Positions 56,743 through 64,000 of a stretch of DNA of 64,000 bases are shown here, one piece after another; position 1 is the first letter of the stretch, and each line of letters opens with the position of its first letter. The DNA comes from Streptomyces lincolnensis (GTDB lineage Bacteria; Actinomycetota; Actinomycetes; Streptomycetales; Streptomycetaceae), in assembly GCF_001685355.1 (NCBI RefSeq), contig NZ_CP016438.1, positions 3,534,001-3,598,000 of the forward strand, in the 5' to 3' direction. The notes under the pieces are model-generated. The model did no database searches, was not told the origin of the DNA, and saw only the letters and a program-made list of their open reading frames with translations. Made by a program: the position numbers and the translations under genes.

Positions 56743-56941
56743 GTATCCACCTGCTCGTCTTACGACGGCGCCGGGCCGTCTTCACGTTTCCCTGCGGGGC
56801 TGGAGCCGGGACTCCTCGCCCTCTTAGTCATGGACCCTAACGCGCTGGTCCCTTCGGAGAATCCCGGATACGGGGCTGTTCGCCGGGGGCGTAGAGCGGC
56901 CGGCGGGCGGCCCGGCGGTTCCCCGCGCCCCCGGATAGGAC

Positions 56942-56975
56942 GACGGGCCCCGGGGACATGTCCCCGGGGCCCGTC
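56942..56975 (-). terminator. Perfect palindrome terminator after tig
   Basis: A 34-base perfect palindrome (17 + 17, centre ACATGT) lies 28 bases beyond the tig stop and 200 bases before clpP1. It separates trigger factor from the clpP transcripts. Confidence 0.9.
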
Positions 56976-57002
56976 ATGCGTCCGTCAGAGGCGCCGTGGG
57001 TC

Positions 57003-58397
57003 TCAGCCCTCGGTCTTCTCGTCGGTCTTCTCCTCGGCCGGGGCCTCCTCGGCGGCGGCCTCGGTCGTGCCGGTCTCGTCCTCTTCCTCGTCGTCGAGGT
57101 CGATGATCTCGCCGTTGGTGTCCTTGACGGTGGCCTTCTCGACCACGACGGCCAGGGCCTTGCCGCGGGCGACCTCGCCGACCAGCATCGGGACCTGACC
57201 GCCCTCGACGACCGCCTGGGCGAACTGGTCGGGGGACATGCCGGAGGAGGCCGCGCGCCGCATGAGGTGCTCGGTGAGCTCCTCCTGGTTGACGTTGAGC
57301 TTCTCCTGCTTGACGAGCTCGTCGAGGACGAACTGCGTCTTGATGCCCTTGACCGCGGCTTCCTTGGTCTCGGAGTCGAACTCCTCGACCGTCTTGCCCT
57401 GGATCTCGAGGTACTTCTCGAGGTCGAGGCCCATCTGGCCGAGCTGGTGGTGCTCCAGGTTGTGCTTGCGGGTGTTGATCTCGTCCTCGAGGAGCTTCTC
57501 GGGAACGGGCACCTCGACGATCTCCAGCAGCTTCTCCAGGACGCGCTCCTGGGCCTGCGTGGCCTGGTCGTACTGCTTCATGTTCTCGAGGCGCTTGCGG
57601 CTGTCGGCCCGCAGCTCGTCGAGGGTGTCGAACTCGGAGGCGAGCTGCGCGAACTCGTCGTCCAGCTCGGGCAGTTCGCGCGCGGCGACCTGGGTGACCT
57701 TGACGGTGACCTCGGCCTCCTTGCCGGCCGCCGAGCCGCCCTTGAGCTCGGAGGTGAAGGTGGCCTCGGCACCGGCCTCAAGACCCTTCACGGCGTCGTC
57801 GATGCCGTCGAGGAGCTCGCCGGAACCGATGGTGTAGGAGACGCCGCTCGCGACACCGTCCTCCAGGACCTCGCCCTCGACCTTGGCCTCCAGGTCGATG
57901 GTGACGACGTCGCCGTCCTCGGCGGCCCGCTCGACCGGGGAGGTCGACGCGAAGCGCTCGCGCAGCTCGGTGACGGCCTTGTCGACGTCCTCCTCGCTGA
58001 CCTCGACGGCGTCGACCTCGACCTCGATGCCGGAGTAGTCCGGGATCTCCAGGGCGGGACGGACGTCGACCTCGGCGGTGAAGTTCAGCGTCTCGCCGTC
58101 CTTCAGCTCGGTGATGTCGACCTCGGGCTGGCCCAGGACGTTGAGCTCGGCCTCGTTGACCGCTTCGGTGTAGAACTTCGGAAGCGCGTCGTTGACCGCC
58201 TCCTCCAGGACCGCACCGCGGCCGAACCGCTGGTCGATGACGCGTGCCGGGATCTTGCCCTTCCGGAAGCCCTTCACCGTGACCTGCTGGTTGATCTTCT
58301 TGTACGCCGCGTCGAGGCTGTCCTTGAGCTCCTCGAAGGGCACCTCGATGCTGAGCCGAACCCGAGTCGGGTTCAGGGTCTCCACGGCGCTCTTCAC
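57003..58397 (-). CDS. tig: Trigger factor (ribosome-bound chaperone, peptidyl-prolyl isomerase)
   Basis: 464 residues from the GTG at 58397, with AAGGAG eight bases upstream. Ribosome-binding signature in the N-terminal domain ([20 protein letters not shown]), the FKBP-like domain about 155-240 ([20 protein letters not shown]), then the helical C-terminal arms. A strongly acidic tail after residue 430 ([20 protein letters not shown]) is an actinobacterial extension. Upstream of clpP1-clpP2-clpX, the classical order. Confidence 0.97.
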   Translation of the reverse strand: MKSAVETLNPTRVRLSIEVPFEELKDSLDAAYKKINQQVTVKGFRKGKIPARVIDQRFGRGAVLEEAVNDALPKFYTEAVNEAELNVLGQPEVDITELKDGETLNFTAEVDVRPALEIPDYSGIEVEVDAVEVSEEDVDKAVTELRERFASTSPVERAAEDGDVVTIDLEAKVEGEVLEDGVASGVSYTIGSGELLDGIDDAVKGLEAGAEATFTSELKGGSAAGKEAEVTVKVTQVAARELPELDDEFAQLASEFDTLDELRADSRKRLENMKQYDQATQAQERVLEKLLEIVEVPVPEKLLEDEINTRKHNLEHHQLGQMGLDLEKYLEIQGKTVEEFDSETKEAAVKGIKTQFVLDELVKQEKLNVNQEELTEHLMRRAASSGMSPDQFAQAVVEGGQVPMLVGEVARGKALAVVVEKATVKDTNGEIIDLDDEEEDETGTTEAAAEEAPAEEKTDEKTEG

Positions 58398-58599
58398 GGT
58401 TCGGTCTCCTTGGGGGCTGACTTCTTGGTTTCTGCCGGCGCCAGACTGGCCCGGCGGATTCGCCGCCCGGAGGACTTCAGTGGATGAGGCACACGGGCGT
58501 GCAGCTTGCATAGTAACGGCAGCGGCGACACGCCCCAAAGGCGATCACAGGACGCGATCACAGGAGGTGATCGCGCCGGTGGCCGGTGACGGCCGAAGG

Positions 58600-58676
58600 T
58601 GGTCGGGGTGGCGGGATTTGAACCCACGGCCTTCCGCTCCCAAAGCGGACGCGCTACCAAGCTGCGCCACACCCCG
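58600..58676 (-). tRNA. tRNA-Pro (anticodon TGG)
   Basis: The minus strand gives acceptor CGGGGTG / CACCCCG, D arm GCGCAGCTTGGTAGCGC, anticodon stem TCCGC / GCGGA with loop TTTGGGA (anticodon TGG, reads CCA), and T arm GTGGGTTCAAATCCCGC-like pairing. The 3' ACCA is encoded. 77 bases. Confidence 0.96.
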
Positions 58677-58842
58677 TGCTGGTGCGACACGTAGGGTACA
58701 TGCCCGCAGGCGGCCCGGCCTCCGCATTCGGCGAGCCCGGACGAGGGCGCCGGGGGCGGGCGGGAAGGGGTGTGCGGCGAGGCGGGGCGACCCGCTACGA
58801 TGCCTTCAGTGCCGCGGTCGCCCGACCTGCGGCGCGCGTTGT

Positions 58843-58913
58843 GCGGGCGTAGCTCAATGGTAGAGCCCTAGTCTTCCAAACTAGCTACGCGGGTTCGATT
58901 CCCGTCGCCCGCT
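58843..58913 (+). tRNA. tRNA-Gly (anticodon TCC)
   Basis: Acceptor GCGGGCG / CGCCCGC, D arm GCTCAATGGTAGAGC, anticodon stem CTAGT / ACTAG with loop CTTCCAA (anticodon TCC, reads GGA), T arm GCGGGTTCGATTCCCGT. CCA is not encoded. 71 bases including the discriminator. It is followed at once by a strong terminator. Confidence 0.96.
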
Positions 58914-58918
58914 CTGAC

Positions 58919-58960
58919 AAGGCCTCCGGCCCGAACCCATGGTTCGGCCCGGAGGCCTTT
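58919..58960. terminator. Terminator after tRNA-Gly
   Basis: AAGGCCTCCGG-C-CCGAACC pairs with GGTTCGG-C-CCGGAGGCCTT, 18 of 19 positions, loop CAT, followed on the plus strand by TTTGCC. It also faces the stop of the small membrane gene at 58993, so it may work both ways. Confidence 0.92.
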
Positions 58961-58992
58961 GCCGTGCCGGTGGACCAGGCCGCGATCCGCGC

Positions 58993-59187
58993 CTAGAACT
59001 GGATCGAGTTGATCGTCTCGGCTATCGAGTTGAGGAACCGCTGGATGTCGTCGGCCATGCCGGTGGAGGCGAGAAAGAAGCCGAAGAGCACAGCGACGAC
59101 GGCGGGTCCGGCCTTGAGGGAGCCTCCCCTGATCAACACCACCAAGATGATCGCCAACAGCAACACCACTGACAGCGAAATGGCCAC
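58993..59187 (-). CDS. Small membrane protein (64 residues), unknown function
   Basis: GTG start at 59187 with AGGGTG about eight bases upstream. Two hydrophobic stretches, SLSVVLLLAIILVVLIRGG and AGPAVVAVLFGFFLASTGMA, are followed by a short amphipathic end (DDIQRFLNSIAETINSIQF). No family is recognised. It resembles the small conserved membrane proteins often found near tRNA genes in Streptomyces. A 38-base stem-loop terminator follows. Function unknown; toxin-like or plasmid-linked behaviour has no support here. Confidence 0.8.
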   Translation of the reverse strand: MAISLSVVLLLAIILVVLIRGGSLKAGPAVVAVLFGFFLASTGMADDIQRFLNSIAETINSIQF

Positions 59188-59663
59188 AACTGATCACACC
59201 CTACGGTCGGTCCGCTCTCCCGGCCCGGGGATGCAGCTCAGCGCACCCCCGCCAGAACCATCGTGCCACCAACGGGGCCCGCATATGCGGCGCGTGACCC
59301 AACGTTGGCCATGCTCCCGCCGGATCCGCACGCACCCCCGTGCGCGGACCATCCCCGCGGCCACACCCGCACAGAAATTCGACACGGCACCCACACAGTG
59401 AATTCGGGCGCGGCCATTTCGGCGTCCACACAATTCGTTCGCAGGCAATGCGAATTGCCGACACAGGGCACCTTCGGGGTCATAACAACAAGCCAAATGC
59501 CCGATTTAGTCCACATGAATCATGACAATCAGGGCGCACATCGCGCACGTGTGATCGCCTTTGCGTACGTCAACTCCGGGAAAACGGGAGTACGCGCGGC
59601 GATTAACCAGGAATGACGTGGACGGTTTTACGAATACCCTCGGCGCGGGCTAGGGTGCCTCAG
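59188..59663. other. 476-bp intergenic region with no gene
   Basis: No credible coding frame. The part 59380-59600 is less GC-rich than the surroundings. CAATTCG (59432-59438) and CGAATTG (59452-59458) form a 7-bp inverted repeat with a 13-base spacer, and GAATTC occurs just upstream. It separates a minus-strand small gene from the plus-strand acyltransferase and should contain promoters for both. Confidence 0.5.
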
Positions 59664-60842
59664 ATGTTCCACCCCGACCGAGCACCGCTCCCCCCACAGT
59701 CGGCGGACGGAGTGCCGAGTCCGCGCTCTCCGCAGAAGCAGCACACCGCACAGCAGCCCCGGGCCGGCGGTACGCCCGGCAAGCAGCGGGACGCGTTCTT
59801 CGACAACGCCAAGTACCTGGCGATCGTCCTGGTCGCCGTGGGCCACTCCTGGGAACCCCTCAAGGACGACAGCCGGATCCTGGAAGGCCTCTACCAGGTC
59901 GTCTACGCCTTCCACATGCCGGCGTTCATCATCATCTCCGGGTTCTTCTCGCGCAGCTTCGACATGCGCCCGGACCGGCTGAAGCGGCTGATCACCGGCG
60001 TCGCCGTGCCGTACATCCTCTTCGAGACGGCCTACCCGCTCTTCAAGCGCTACGCCGGCCACGACCCGAGCCAGGAGATCAGCCTCCTGGATCCCTGGTA
60101 CCTGACCTGGTTCCTGGTCGCGCTGTTCGTCTGGCGGCTGACCACACCGATCTGGAAGCTGGTGCGGTGGCCGCTGCCACTCGCGCTCGCCATCGCGATG
60201 CTGGCGAGTGTCACGCCGGAGATCGGTGACGACCTCGACCTTCAGCGGGTGCTCCAGTTCCTGCCGTTCTTCGTGCTCGGACTGTCGATGAAGGCCGAGC
60301 ACTTCCGGCTGGTGCGCCGGCGCTCGGTGCGCATCCTGTCGGTGCCGGTGTTCGCGGCCGCCGTGGCCGTCAGCTGGTGGTCGGTGCCGCGCATGAACAC
60401 CGGCTGGTTCTACCACCGGGACGCGGCGCAGGAACTGGGCGCTCCCTGGTGGACCGGGCCGGTCATGGTGCTGGCCCTCTTCGGCTGCTCGCTGCTGCTG
60501 ACCGCCTGCTTCTTCTCCTGGGTGCCGGGCCGCCGGATGTGGTTCACCGCCCTCGGCGCCGGCACGCTGTACGGCTACCTGCTGCACGGCTTCCTGATCA
60601 AGGGCGGCGACTACGCGGGCTGGTTCGACCACCCCGCCCTGCACCGGCCGCTCGGCGAGATCGCCGTGAGCGTCCTGGCGGCCGCCGCCGTGACCGTGCT
60701 GTGCACCGCCCCGGTGCGGCGGCTCTTCCGGTTCGCGATGGAGCCGGACATGGACTGGGCGTTCAAACGGGACGCCGCCGAGGTGGCCCGGGGGCGCGAG
60801 CGGCAGGCGGCGCCCACGGCACGCGAGAAGGTCGACGCCTAG
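59664..60842 (+). CDS. Membrane acyltransferase, fucose 4-O-acetylase-like (acyltransferase-3 family)
   Basis: 392 residues from the ATG at 59664 (AGGGTG upstream); the frame is open to 59613 without a ribosome site. After a 40-residue Pro/Gln-rich cytoplasmic start come about ten hydrophobic segments. Family landmarks: FFDNAKYLAIVLVAVGHSWE with the candidate catalytic His, FHMPAFIIISGFFSRSFD, DPWYLTWFLVALFVWRL and GTLYGYLLHGFLIKGGDY. Relatives O-acetylate sugars of polysaccharides or antibiotics. Wall-polymer acetylation is plausible in this neighbourhood but is an inference. Its stop overlaps the stop of the converging HD gene at CTAG. Confidence 0.9.
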   Translation: MFHPDRAPLPPQSADGVPSPRSPQKQHTAQQPRAGGTPGKQRDAFFDNAKYLAIVLVAVGHSWEPLKDDSRILEGLYQVVYAFHMPAFIIISGFFSRSFDMRPDRLKRLITGVAVPYILFETAYPLFKRYAGHDPSQEISLLDPWYLTWFLVALFVWRLTTPIWKLVRWPLPLALAIAMLASVTPEIGDDLDLQRVLQFLPFFVLGLSMKAEHFRLVRRRSVRILSVPVFAAAVAVSWWSVPRMNTGWFYHRDAAQELGAPWWTGPVMVLALFGCSLLLTACFFSWVPGRRMWFTALGAGTLYGYLLHGFLIKGGDYAGWFDHPALHRPLGEIAVSVLAAAAVTVLCTAPVRRLFRFAMEPDMDWAFKRDAAEVARGRERQAAPTAREKVDA

Positions 60843-61339
60843 GCATCTGGATCCGCATCGCCGACAAGACCGAGAAGGGCGCGCATCCGCGCGTACTTCT
60901 CGGTCAGTCGTTTCCGGGTCGGTTCGTCGAGGACCGCGAGGCGGGCCGGATCCGCGTTGTGCGCCAGGTCCGCCTCCTTGACCAGCAGGGCGCCCGGCGT
61001 GGCCAGAACGCGCCCGGCGTACGCCTCGGGCGGCTCCCCCGCCCGCTTGGTCACCGCGCGCACGATGTCCTTCGTACGACGGCTCAGCGCGGCCTCGTCC
61101 AGCCATCGCTCGGACAGGGCGTCGTCCTCGACGGCGTCGTGCAGCCAGGCCGCCGCGATCTGCTCGGCGTCGCCGCCCCGCGCGCGGACGCCCTCGGCGA
61201 CGGCCCTCAGGTGTTCGGCGTAGGGCCGTCCCGCCTTGTCGGTCTGGCCGGTGTGGGCGGCGCGGGCGAGGGCTTCCACGTCGGCCAGGGTCAGCCGCGG
61301 GCCGTTCGGGGTGCGAGGGGTGTGCGGGGTGTGCGTCAC
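60839..61339 (-). CDS. HD-domain phosphohydrolase, RelA/SpoT-hydrolase-like
   Basis: 166 residues from a GTG at 61339 that overlaps the permease stop (GTGA). The fold resembles the manganese-dependent HD domain of RelA/SpoT and of small alarmone hydrolases: YAEHLRAVAEGVRARGGDAE, AAAWLHDAVEDDALSERW (the HD pair) and VKEADLAHNADPARL, where RelA proteins have K-x-A-D-R-x-H-N. The central Arg of that last motif is replaced by Leu-Ala here, so substrate preference may differ. Together with an ABC exporter upstream, a signalling role is possible. The substrate cannot be named. Confidence 0.85.
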   Translation of the reverse strand: MTHTPHTPRTPNGPRLTLADVEALARAAHTGQTDKAGRPYAEHLRAVAEGVRARGGDAEQIAAAWLHDAVEDDALSERWLDEAALSRRTKDIVRAVTKRAGEPPEAYAGRVLATPGALLVKEADLAHNADPARLAVLDEPTRKRLTEKYARMRALLGLVGDADPDA

Positions 61340-63810
61340 TCGTCCAGTGTGTCGCTCCTGAGGGCGGCGCGGGCCGGGAGGGTGGCCGCGGTCAGTCCGA
61401 GGACGACGATCGTGCCCGCGAAGGCGCCGTACACCAGGGGCGGTATGTAGGGCCCCTCCCCCGTCAGGCCCTTCATCATCGGGACGAGGGTGGCCAGCGC
61501 GATCGCCGTGCCGAGGACGATGCCGGCGAGGGCGACCAGGAGGGCCTCCCAGCGGACCATGCGCAGCACCTGGCGGCGGGTGGAGCCGATGAGGCGGAGC
61601 GTGCCGAGTTCGCGGCGGCGGTCGAGCACGGTCATCACCAGCGTGTTGACGGCGGCGACGGCCGCGAAGCCGCCGAGGACGGCCGCCATGACCGTGTTCG
61701 CCCAGGCGTTGAGCTCGCGGTCGACGGACTGGGCGGTGGTGTGGTCGGCGCGGTCGAGGACGGTGCCGAGGCTCCGGAGACCGGCCGCGGTGCCGCCCTT
61801 CGTCCACAGTTCGGTGTCGAAGGCGGTGGTGACGTGGGTCGCGAGGTCGGCGCGGTTCATCGTCACCTGGGACAGCCCCAGACCGCGTCCGTACGTCGCC
61901 GTGATCCGCGGTTCGGTCCTGGTGCCGTCGGGCAGGCGCAGCGGGAGCCGGTCGCCGACGGCGAGGCCGGCGTTGTCGGCGAGGGCGGCGTCGACCGCCA
62001 CCTCCCCGGACGCCAGGGACAGTCGGCCGCGCTCGACGTCCAGGTCCTGTACGGCGGCCAGGGCGCGGGCGGAGCCCGTGACGCCCTGCGCGGAGGCGGG
62101 GACGATCACCCCGCCCGAGGCGGGCACCAGCACCGAGGTCCTCAACAGGCCGACGGCGGCGGTGACTTCGGGGGCCCGCCCGGCCTTCCGTACGGCGTCC
62201 GGGGCCAGGCCCGGGTCGCCGGTGACGATGTGGTCGGCGAGGATGCCCTCGCGCTGCTGGCGCGCGGTGACGCGGTCCTCGCTGGTGTGCATGAAGACCA
62301 GCACGGACGAGAAGGCCATCGCGAGCACGATCGGGGTGATCGCGGAGGCCAGCCGGCGGGCGTTCGTACGGGAGTTGGCGGCGGCCAGGGAGGCCGAGGC
62401 GCCCGCGCCTCTGAGGGGCAGACCGAACAGGGCGGCGCACAGCCGGGCGACCAGCGGGCCCAGCAGGGCCACGGCCAGCATGAACAGCATGACGATGCCG
62501 AGGGCGGCGTTGGCGGCGTCCTCGCCGGTCAGCGAGGCGGACAGGCCCGCGCAGACGAACCCGCCGGCCGCGGCGGCGAGTCCGAGCGGGGTACGGATCC
62601 AGCCGAACCGCAGCCGCTCCACGGACGCCTCGCTCAGCGCCTGCCCCGGCTTGACGCGGGAGCTGCGGTGGGCGGCCATGTACCCGGCGCCCAGGGCGCC
62701 GACGAGGACGGCGCCCGCGGCCGAGACCAGCGGGATCCAGGAGACGGACAGGTCGACGGCCTCCGGGACCGCGCCCTTGTCCTTCAGCTGCCCGAACCAC
62801 CAGGCGGCCAGGGCGATTCCGGGCAGACAGCCGGCCACGCCCGCGAGCGGGGCGACCAGCAGGGTCTCGGTGGCGATCGTCCGGCGGATCTGGCGCGGGG
62901 TGGCGCCGACGGCGCGCAACAGGGCGAATTCCCGGGCGCGTTGGCCGACGGCGAGCGCCACGGTGCCGGCCGCGGTGAACACGGCGACCACGGCCGCGAT
63001 GCCGCCGAACGAGCCGCCGATACCGGTGAGGTTCTCCTTGGCCATGCCCAGGGCCGGGTCCTCCACGGTGCCGCGGTCGTCGCCGGTGTGGACCTCGGCG
63101 CGGTCGCCGAGGGCGCGGGCGACCTGGGAGGCGAGGGCCGCGGTGGTCACGCCGGGCTCGGGCAGTACGGCGATGGCGTCGACGCGGCCCGGATGGCCGG
63201 AGCGTTGTACGGCTTCGGCGTCGGCGAACCAGACGGTGGGGTGCCCGGTGCCCGGCTCACCGTCCGCGGCCCGGTCGCCTCCCGTCGTACCGGAGACGCG
63301 GTAGGTGCGGGTGCCGTCAGGAGTGGCGAGGGTGACGCGGTCGCCGACGGTGCCCCGGGTGAGGACGACTTCGCCGGGGCCGGGCGCGCGGCCGGCGGTG
63401 AGGCGTTCGCCGGTGAAGGTGGTGGAGGCCCAGTTGTGGGCGGTGAGGGGGCCGCGCGGGCCCTTCGCGCCGGCCGGGAGGGCCCAGAAGGTGACGTCGG
63501 CGACGGCCGTGCGGACGCCGGGGGCCGAGGCCGCCCGGTCGACCAGGGAGGTGTCGAGGCGGGCCCGGTCCGGGACCGGTTCACTGGCGGCGCTGTCGCC
63601 GTGGCCGTAGTGCGCCTTCTGGTCGGCGGCGGCCACGACGGGGGCGGCGGCGTAGCGGTCCGGCGGGACGGCGGCCCTGAGGCCCGTCTCCAGGAGGATG
63701 CCGCAGGCCGACACGATCAGCGCGGCCATCGCGAGCGCGACGAACGTACCGACGAAGCCGGAGGGCCGGAAGCGGACCGCGGCGCGGGCGAGGCCGTTGG
63801 GGAGGAACAT
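61336..63810 (-). CDS. ABC transporter permease, FtsX/MacB type
   Basis: 824 residues with two FtsX cassettes. First anchor GFVGTFVALAMAALIVSACG, a large extracellular domain (about 45-250), then three membrane helices around IGGSFGGIAAVVAVFTAAGT and LRAVGATPRQIRRTIATETL. A central membrane block leads into a second extracellular domain, and a closing three-helix block (WANTVMAAVLGGFAAVAAVN, LGTLRLIGSTRRQVLRMVRW, LVALAGIVLGTAIALATLVP). The repeated LRxxGxTxRQ cytoplasmic loops contact the ATPase. It overlaps the ATPase stop by one base (TGATG). Family members export peptides or lipoproteins or transmit signals; cargo unknown. Confidence 0.93.
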   Translation of the reverse strand: MFLPNGLARAAVRFRPSGFVGTFVALAMAALIVSACGILLETGLRAAVPPDRYAAAPVVAAADQKAHYGHGDSAASEPVPDRARLDTSLVDRAASAPGVRTAVADVTFWALPAGAKGPRGPLTAHNWASTTFTGERLTAGRAPGPGEVVLTRGTVGDRVTLATPDGTRTYRVSGTTGGDRAADGEPGTGHPTVWFADAEAVQRSGHPGRVDAIAVLPEPGVTTAALASQVARALGDRAEVHTGDDRGTVEDPALGMAKENLTGIGGSFGGIAAVVAVFTAAGTVALAVGQRAREFALLRAVGATPRQIRRTIATETLLVAPLAGVAGCLPGIALAAWWFGQLKDKGAVPEAVDLSVSWIPLVSAAGAVLVGALGAGYMAAHRSSRVKPGQALSEASVERLRFGWIRTPLGLAAAAGGFVCAGLSASLTGEDAANAALGIVMLFMLAVALLGPLVARLCAALFGLPLRGAGASASLAAANSRTNARRLASAITPIVLAMAFSSVLVFMHTSEDRVTARQQREGILADHIVTGDPGLAPDAVRKAGRAPEVTAAVGLLRTSVLVPASGGVIVPASAQGVTGSARALAAVQDLDVERGRLSLASGEVAVDAALADNAGLAVGDRLPLRLPDGTRTEPRITATYGRGLGLSQVTMNRADLATHVTTAFDTELWTKGGTAAGLRSLGTVLDRADHTTAQSVDRELNAWANTVMAAVLGGFAAVAAVNTLVMTVLDRRRELGTLRLIGSTRRQVLRMVRWEALLVALAGIVLGTAIALATLVPMMKGLTGEGPYIPPLVYGAFAGTIVVLGLTAATLPARAALRSDTLDE

Positions 63811-64000
63811 CAGGCGGCCGCCCCGGTGAAGGCCGGGGTGGCGAGGGCGGCCATGCGGGCTGCGATCCGGTCCGCGGGGGCGCGGTCCAGGTGGTCGACG
63901 ATCTCGCCGTCGGCCAGGAACAGGACGCGGTCGGCCCAGGCGGCGGCCGACGGGTCGTGGGTGACCATCACGACGGTGGCCCCCTGCGTGTCCACGGCCC
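63810..64000 (-). CDS. ABC transporter ATP-binding protein, C-terminal part
   Basis: Only the last 63 or so residues are inside the window; the gene continues past the right edge. The switch His is visible in ATVVMVTHDPSAAAWADRVL, followed by FLADGEIVDHLDRAPADRIA and an Ala-rich end. The Walker motifs are outside. The LolD/MacB-like end and its overlap with the FtsX-type permease identify it as that exporter's ATPase. Confidence 0.92.
   Translation of the reverse strand, partial: AVDTQGATVVMVTHDPSAAAWADRVLFLADGEIVDHLDRAPADRIAARMAALATPAFTGAAA

Noticed and set aside
56743..56900. Search for a ClgR operator upstream of clpP1
   Set aside because: Regulation by ClgR is expected from knowledge of Streptomyces, but I could not find a convincing inverted repeat of the right type by eye, so no site is annotated.
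58600..58960. tRNA pair as a possible integration site with a flanking mobile element
   Set aside because: No integrase, no direct repeat of a tRNA 3' end was seen nearby, and flanking genes are ordinary.

Overview
The window is actinobacterial chromosome, almost certainly Streptomyces. GC is very high, GTG starts are common, and the gene order follows what I remember of the proA-proB / obg / rne / mre / valS / clpX-clpP-tig segment of S. coelicolor (roughly SCO2585 to SCO2626). The species cannot be named from sequence alone. I see no phage, IS element, CRISPR array or rRNA.

Layout: 1-2235 holds proA (cut by the window edge), a small unknown gene and proB. 2408-9846 is a teichoic-acid-type block: two membrane-anchored TagF-like polymerases, a TarS/TarP-like GT2 glycosyltransferase, and an IspD-like cytidylyltransferase fused to an SDR reductase (CDP-ribitol type). 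PhoD phosphodiesterase and a secreted FG-GAP propeller protein follow (10388-13628). 13761-15894 is obg-rpmA-rplU. 16063-21796 is a dTDP-rhamnose set (rfbABDC) with a second TarS-like glycosyltransferase. 22055-27240 is rne plus a DUF2344 partner of radical SAM proteins. 27289-37283 is an accessory stretch: an internally repeated membrane protein, an acetyltransferase, an AbgT transporter with a CPG2-like peptidase, a double Lrp regulator, another M20 peptidase, TerD, an amidinotransferase and a DUF899 protein. 37323-40891 holds a B12-binding radical SAM protein and a CYTH-CHAD protein. 40979-47394 is mreB-mreC-mreD-pbp2-rodA. 47679-52741 is valS-folC-DUF4233-ndk. 53924-58397 is tig, clpP1-clpP2 and clpX. 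Then come tRNA-Pro and tRNA-Gly, a tiny membrane protein, an acyltransferase, an HD hydrolase, and an FtsX-type ABC exporter cut by the right edge.

How it fits together: in many Gram-positive genomes the core order is radical SAM - DUF2344 - rne - rplU - rpmA - obg - proB - proA. Here that backbone is intact in order but opened at three junctions, and two of the three inserts encode cell-surface polymer genes. With the nearby mre/pbp2/rodA elongation genes, the window reads as an envelope-building neighbourhood: precursors (CDP-polyol, dTDP-rhamnose), polymerases, decorating glycosyltransferases, a turnover enzyme (PhoD), and the cytoskeleton-peptidoglycan machinery. The most noteworthy items are the membrane-anchored TagF pair with its CDP-ribitol-type fusion enzyme, the TarS-like enzyme embedded in a rhamnose operon, the [WT][VL]LTP[VI]G-repeat membrane protein, and the putative folate-breakdown-product uptake cluster.
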